A stretch of DNA of 9,538 nt from Verrucomicrobiota bacterium (GTDB taxonomy: Bacteria; Verrucomicrobiota; Verrucomicrobiia; Limisphaerales; UBA11358): positions 1-9,538 of the forward strand of contig JAMFSG010000266.1 of the NCBI GenBank assembly GCA_026225155.1, written 5' to 3'. The position numbers and the translations under genes were made by a program. Positions within the stretch are counted from its first letter, which is position 1. Every line of letters begins with the position of its first letter. The notes below the pieces were generated by a model. The model did no database searches. It was not told the DNA's origin and saw only the letters and a list, made by a program, of their open reading frames with translations. Shown in pieces: positions 6,701 to 9,538 of the stretch.

Positions 6701-9538
6701 CGCGCTCGCGCAAGCGCTTGCGCCGTCGGTGCCGCTCCAATTGGTGGATGCGGCCAAGCTGAAGTCGCCGGCTTTTGTCGAGGGTTTGCCGGCAGCCGCC
6801 AAGCAACTGCTTAAAAATCATTTGCAACCGTCCGTCAATCCCGCAAAAAAAATCTGCCTTTCCCATTTTCCAGCCACCAGTTTTACGCCGCTGCCGGGCG
6901 CGGCTTGGAATATCGGGCGAACCATGTTTGAGACCGACCGGTTGCCCGCCAATTGGGTCGCCAATTGCAACCGGATGGATGAAATCTGGGTGCCCAGCCG
7001 GTTCAATTTGGAAACGTTTGTGCAGAGCGGGGTCAAACGGGAAAAAATCCAGATCATTCCCGGCGCGGTGGATCCTGAACAATTTGATCCCGCGAGTTGC
7101 ACGCCATTGCCGCTCGCGAACCGGGCCGCATTTAATTTTCTCGCCGTTTTTGAATGGACTTTCCGCAAGGGTTGGGATGTTTTGCTGGCCGCCTACCTTC
7201 GTGAATTTTCTGCCGCTGACGACGTGTGTCTTTATCTGCGCACCTATTTGATGAACCAGCCGGACACCGATCCCGAAACGGCCATCCGTCGGCTCATTGA
7301 TGAAAACGCCGCAACTTTGAATCTGGGAAATAAAGTTTTGCCGCGCATTGAAATTCTTGCCCGGCAAATTCCCGGCGCCGATCTGCCGCGACTTTACAAG
7401 GCCGTGGATTGCCTCGTCGCGCCCAGCCGCGGCGAAGGTTGGGGCCGGCCGCATCACGAGGCGATGCTGATGGAATTGCCCGTCATCGCGACGAACTGGA
7501 GCGGCAACACCGAATTCATGGACGCGGAAAATTCGCTGCCGCTGGAATTCAAAATCGTGGACGTGAAAGTCGGCCCCGAATTGCGGCAATATCAAGGTCA
7601 TCGCTGGGCGGAACCGAGCGAAACGCATCTGCGCACATTGATGCGGCGCGTGCAACAAAACCCGGATCAAGCGCGCGAAATTGGCCGGCGCGCGCGCACC
7701 AGCGTGGGTGAAAAATTCAGCCCGTCAGCGGTCGCACAAAAAATCCAGCAGCGGCTGGCCGTGATTCAACAAGGACTTCTGACATCAATTCAGCCAGACG
7801 ATTCAAGACGAGAACCTGCGGTCAGGGTGAATTGGGAAGGTTCATTTCTCGATCACGGCAGTCTTTCGCATGTGAACCGCGAATTGACTGGCGCGTTGAA
7901 AAATTCCGCCGGCATAAAAATTAACTGCGTCAGCAACGCGCCGATCACTTCTGCTGCCGCATCCGTTTGGCCGGAACTTTCGCGAGAAATGACAACGACG
8001 CCGACTGACGTTGACATCACCGTGCGCCATGCGTGGCCGCCAAATTGGACGCGACCATCGCGCGGTAAGCTCGCCGTCATCCAGCCGTGGGAATTTGGCG
8101 CGCTGCCCGATGAATGGGTTCAACAAGCGCGAAACGTGGATGAATTTTGGGTGCCAACCAATTTTGTCCGCAACTGTTACCTCGAATCCGGCGTGCCGAT
8201 GCAAAAAGTTTTCGTCGTGCCGAATGGAATTGATGCCGAAAAATTTCATCCGCAAATCGCGCCGATGAAATTAACCACGCAAAAAAAATTCAAATTTCTT
8301 TTCGTCGGCGGCACGATCGGGCGCAAAGGGCCGGATTTATTGCTGCAAGCGTATCTGAAAAACTTTACAGCGGCAGATGATGTCTGCCTCGTCATCAAAG
8401 ATTTCGGCGGCCAAAGTTTTTATGCCGGCCAGACTTTTGAGGTGCAAATCCGCATTGCGCAATCACTGCCGAACGCGCCGGAAATTTTATATCTTAACGA
8501 AGAATTGCCGCCGGAATCTTTGCCGACCCTTTACGCCGCTTGCGATTGTTTCGTGCTGCCCTATCGCGGCGAAGGTTTTGGCCTGCCCGTTTTGGAAGCG
8601 ATGGCGTGCGGTTTGCCGGTCATTGTCACCGCTGGCGGCGCAACGGATGATTTTGTCCGCGATGAATTTGCTTATCGAATTCCAGCCGAACGGAAAATTT
8701 TCGGCAACGAAGTCAGCGGCAAAAAACTTGCCGGAGCCGGCTGGTTGCTCGAACCGGACCTCGCCGCGTTGGGCGAAAAAATGCGCCGCGTTTTTTCGCA
8801 TCCAAGTGAAGCGCATGAACGCGGAAAACTTGCGAGCCGCCACGCGTATGAGTTTTTTTCGTGGAAAAATTCCGCAAACATTGTTGCCCAACGGATTCGC
8901 GAGCTTGCCGTAAATCAGAACATCTCGGCCAAATCTATTCCTGCAAAAAATGCCGGCGCAAAGATTTTGCCGTCGGTTGCTTTGATTGGACAGCTTGGCG
9001 AAGCGCGAAAACTATTTGGCCAGAAAAAAAATCAAGCCGCGTGGGACGCAACGCTTGGCGCGATTACAAAACGACCGTTTCATCCCGAAGCATTTTTGCT
9101 GCTCGCGGAAATTGCGTTGGTCGCTGGCGATCCGGCAATCGCGCGGCAATGTGCACAACGCGCGCGGGATTTTGCGCCGGGCTGGAATGCGCCGAAACAG
9201 TTTTTGAACAAGCCGTTGAAAGGTAATGCCAAGATTGAATGGCTCAAATTGCCGCCGACTCTCAACCCTCAACTCTCAACTCAAAACCTGAACTTATCGG
9301 TTTGTTTGATCGTCAAAAACGAGGAAAAATTTCTCGTGCAATGTTTGAAATCCGTCCGCGGTTTGGCGCAACAGATTATTGTGGTGGACACGGGTTCGAC
9401 AGATCGCACTGTTGAAATTGCGAAAGAATTTGGCGCGGAAATTTATTCATTCGTTTGGAACGATAATTTTGCGGATGCTCGCAATGCCGCGCTGGAACAC
9501 GCGACGGGTGATTGGATTTTGATGCTGGATGCGGATGA
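3711..9538 (+). CDS. Giant methyltransferase/multi-glycosyltransferase fusion protein (3' end outside window)
   Basis: One frame stays open from the ATG at 3711, 2 nt after csrA, to the window edge: 1942 complete codons and no stop. Domains in order: class I SAM methyltransferase, about residues 55-230 (DVGCG 75-79, ribose-binding Asp97, DVIEH 141-145, PPPNPSHTREWN 184-195); GT2, about 299-500 (Asp333 in VVDNLSSD, DND 388-390, WHEDDDY 471-477); GT4, 565-933 (GVDGR 568-572, RGIGHY 582-587, HVGALDPHKN 764-773, EGFGFPVLE 845-853); linker; GT4, 980-1354 (SGYGSEA 990-996, EGWGRPHHE 1242-1250); GT4, 1373-1731 (WEG 1375-1377, FVGGTIGRKG 1531-1540, EGFGLPVLE 1621-1629); helical TPR-like stretch, about 1757-1835; second GT2 from 1862 (DTGSTD 1893-1898, DAD 1940-1942), cut by the edge. 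There is no signal peptide or membrane segment, so it is probably cytoplasmic. Its likely role is assembly of a methylated oligosaccharide. The flagellar operon context suggests flagellin or another flagellar protein as acceptor; that is inference, and a cell-surface polysaccharide role remains possible. Confidence 0.9.
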   Translation, partial: MKNSVFTGKENQVASTFSPGVPEISANYFLKPGYQSRPQPQYFEDTVHDGKTWQPDVYPLAAEIARRLGARRIIDVGCGRAHKLAQLQGEFETIGVDFGSNLEFCRRQYAQGSWIEADFERSGSLPVLTEAATDAVVICADVIEHMMKPEALLEKIRHLLEHALVAVISTPERDLNWGLAHAGPPPNPSHTREWNLVEFAEFLRDAGLSVEFIGVTRSHDHDPARKTILAVVGNHHLLHLTRFAGKDFSETNGTREKFQNWLAELNGDLPAATPKISTPENRLLQVGAKSVRPVLPKRLNFALLTHNALDYTKLCLESLKKTTPLPYNIFVVDNLSSDDTPNWLAAQNDPDLHYEISPVNLGVPGGRNRLIQNILPHLPDDGFIVFFDNDLEMLPGWFEHFFELLETHPEIGIAGKIGHDILVHAETRELLQSAITIPTSVDVASGGFACWIRAATIKAVGLFDEKLGLFWHEDDDYSVRAVAAGWEVYGVPLAPIIHHEHKSGAATPGAVARGGSPENLRYLVEKWRQLGYVDADGRIIHPARKTLSAAQFQANTIHRTFSRPVTIGVDGRTFYLTDSTSRGIGHYAFHHLKSAAQMRPDWRFLIYIEEDKLSSTMERLVTLPNVRVKLLDDFRPEEIDLFHVTDPMNFSTGFDSPARLCPGRPSTAIFYDVTPLRFYWNGFSEPHRQAYLARLEQFRRRGVTMLAISEFTRQDLLKASPMPPEKVVSIMAGLNRPEKETEITAALVAEVRAKYGITRPFFLHVGALDPHKNFTGVLQAMDRIRVSGGVQLVVVGQKEHFLKATADRCAQLKLNNLVFPGYIPRLDLEVLYHETIALLFLSHYEGFGFPVLEAMAQGCPVVTTNVTSIPEVAGDAALMFAPDDHAAIARGMQQLHDSRSLRESLRIKGRAQAAKFPWTKPAQKTIAVWEQILGLARPDAPALQEEQNVEISAQKSAPKISSGNIASGGAVEKSVHPPELVWFASWQNPSGYGSEALALAQALAPSVPLQLVDAAKLKSPAFVEGLPAAAKQLLKNHLQPSVNPAKKICLSHFPATSFTPLPGAAWNIGRTMFETDRLPANWVANCNRMDEIWVPSRFNLETFVQSGVKREKIQIIPGAVDPEQFDPASCTPLPLANRAAFNFLAVFEWTFRKGWDVLLAAYLREFSAADDVCLYLRTYLMNQPDTDPETAIRRLIDENAATLNLGNKVLPRIEILARQIPGADLPRLYKAVDCLVAPSRGEGWGRPHHEAMLMELPVIATNWSGNTEFMDAENSLPLEFKIVDVKVGPELRQYQGHRWAEPSETHLRTLMRRVQQNPDQAREIGRRARTSVGEKFSPSAVAQKIQQRLAVIQQGLLTSIQPDDSRREPAVRVNWEGSFLDHGSLSHVNRELTGALKNSAGIKINCVSNAPITSAAASVWPELSREMTTTPTDVDITVRHAWPPNWTRPSRGKLAVIQPWEFGALPDEWVQQARNVDEFWVPTNFVRNCYLESGVPMQKVFVVPNGIDAEKFHPQIAPMKLTTQKKFKFLFVGGTIGRKGPDLLLQAYLKNFTAADDVCLVIKDFGGQSFYAGQTFEVQIRIAQSLPNAPEILYLNEELPPESLPTLYAACDCFVLPYRGEGFGLPVLEAMACGLPVIVTAGGATDDFVRDEFAYRIPAERKIFGNEVSGKKLAGAGWLLEPDLAALGEKMRRVFSHPSEAHERGKLASRHAYEFFSWKNSANIVAQRIRELAVNQNISAKSIPAKNAGAKILPSVALIGQLGEARKLFGQKKNQAAWDATLGAITKRPFHPEAFLLLAEIALVAGDPAIARQCAQRARDFAPGWNAPKQFLNKPLKGNAKIEWLKLPPTLNPQLSTQNLNLSVCLIVKNEEKFLVQCLKSVRGLAQQIIVVDTGSTDRTVEIAKEFGAEIYSFVWNDNFADARNAALEHATGDWILMLDAD
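9261..9281 (+). repeat. CTCAACY heptamer tandem repeat inside the coding sequence
   Basis: Three consecutive 7-nt units, CTCAACC, CTCAACT and CTCAACT, followed by a degenerate fourth (CAAAACC, 9282-9288). The array lies in frame within the linker before the final GT2 domain. It contributes part of residues 1850-1862 (TLNPQLSTQNLNL). Because three 7-nt units equal 21 nt, gain or loss of three units would keep the frame, while gain or loss of one or two would shift it. Confidence 0.75.

Noticed and set aside
6591..7670. Long minus-strand open frame (about 359 codons) opposite the GT megagene
   Set aside because: It lies wholly antisense to a frame with clear GT4 motifs. It shows no recognisable motif, is Arg/His-rich in the manner of shadow translations, and is explained by codon bias on the + strand.

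Overview
The window is one co-directional (+ strand), tightly packed block of flagellar late-assembly genes that runs directly into a very large, open-ended multi-domain glycosyltransferase gene. In order: the 3' end of an unidentified upstream gene (about 2-121), flgN (114-611), flgK (620-2050), flgL (2084-3028), fliW (3036-3470), csrA (3478-3708), then a single reading frame open from 3711 to the last base (9538). Gaps between genes are -8, 8, 33, 7, 7 and 2 nt, so the whole block looks like one transcription unit. No terminator, promoter, RNA gene, CRISPR array or mobile element is evident, and no stretch of more than 33 nt lies between genes.

How the genes fit together: FlgN is the export chaperone for the hook-filament junction proteins FlgK and FlgL. 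FliW and CsrA form the protein/RNA-binding partner switch that couples flagellin level to flagellin translation. The large protein after csrA reads as SAM methyltransferase - GT2 - GT4 - GT4 - GT4 - short TPR-like segment - GT2 (the last domain is cut by the window edge), at least 1942 residues with no stop. Its place 2 nt behind csrA suggests, but does not prove, that it builds and methylates a glycan on flagellin or on other flagellar surface proteins. The very Ser/Thr-rich FlgK and FlgL fit a glycosylated flagellum.

Organism: a motile bacterium with a FliW/CsrA-type flagellar system and mid-range GC. Codon usage mixes TTG, GCG, AAA and GAA. None of the gene starts has a convincing Shine-Dalgarno sequence at normal spacing. 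A CTCAACY heptamer microsatellite, read as TLNPQLSTQN, lies in a protein linker; I associate such peptides with Verrucomicrobiota (Pedosphaera/Limisphaerales-like) genomes from memory. That assignment is a low-to-moderate confidence inference and could not be tested here.
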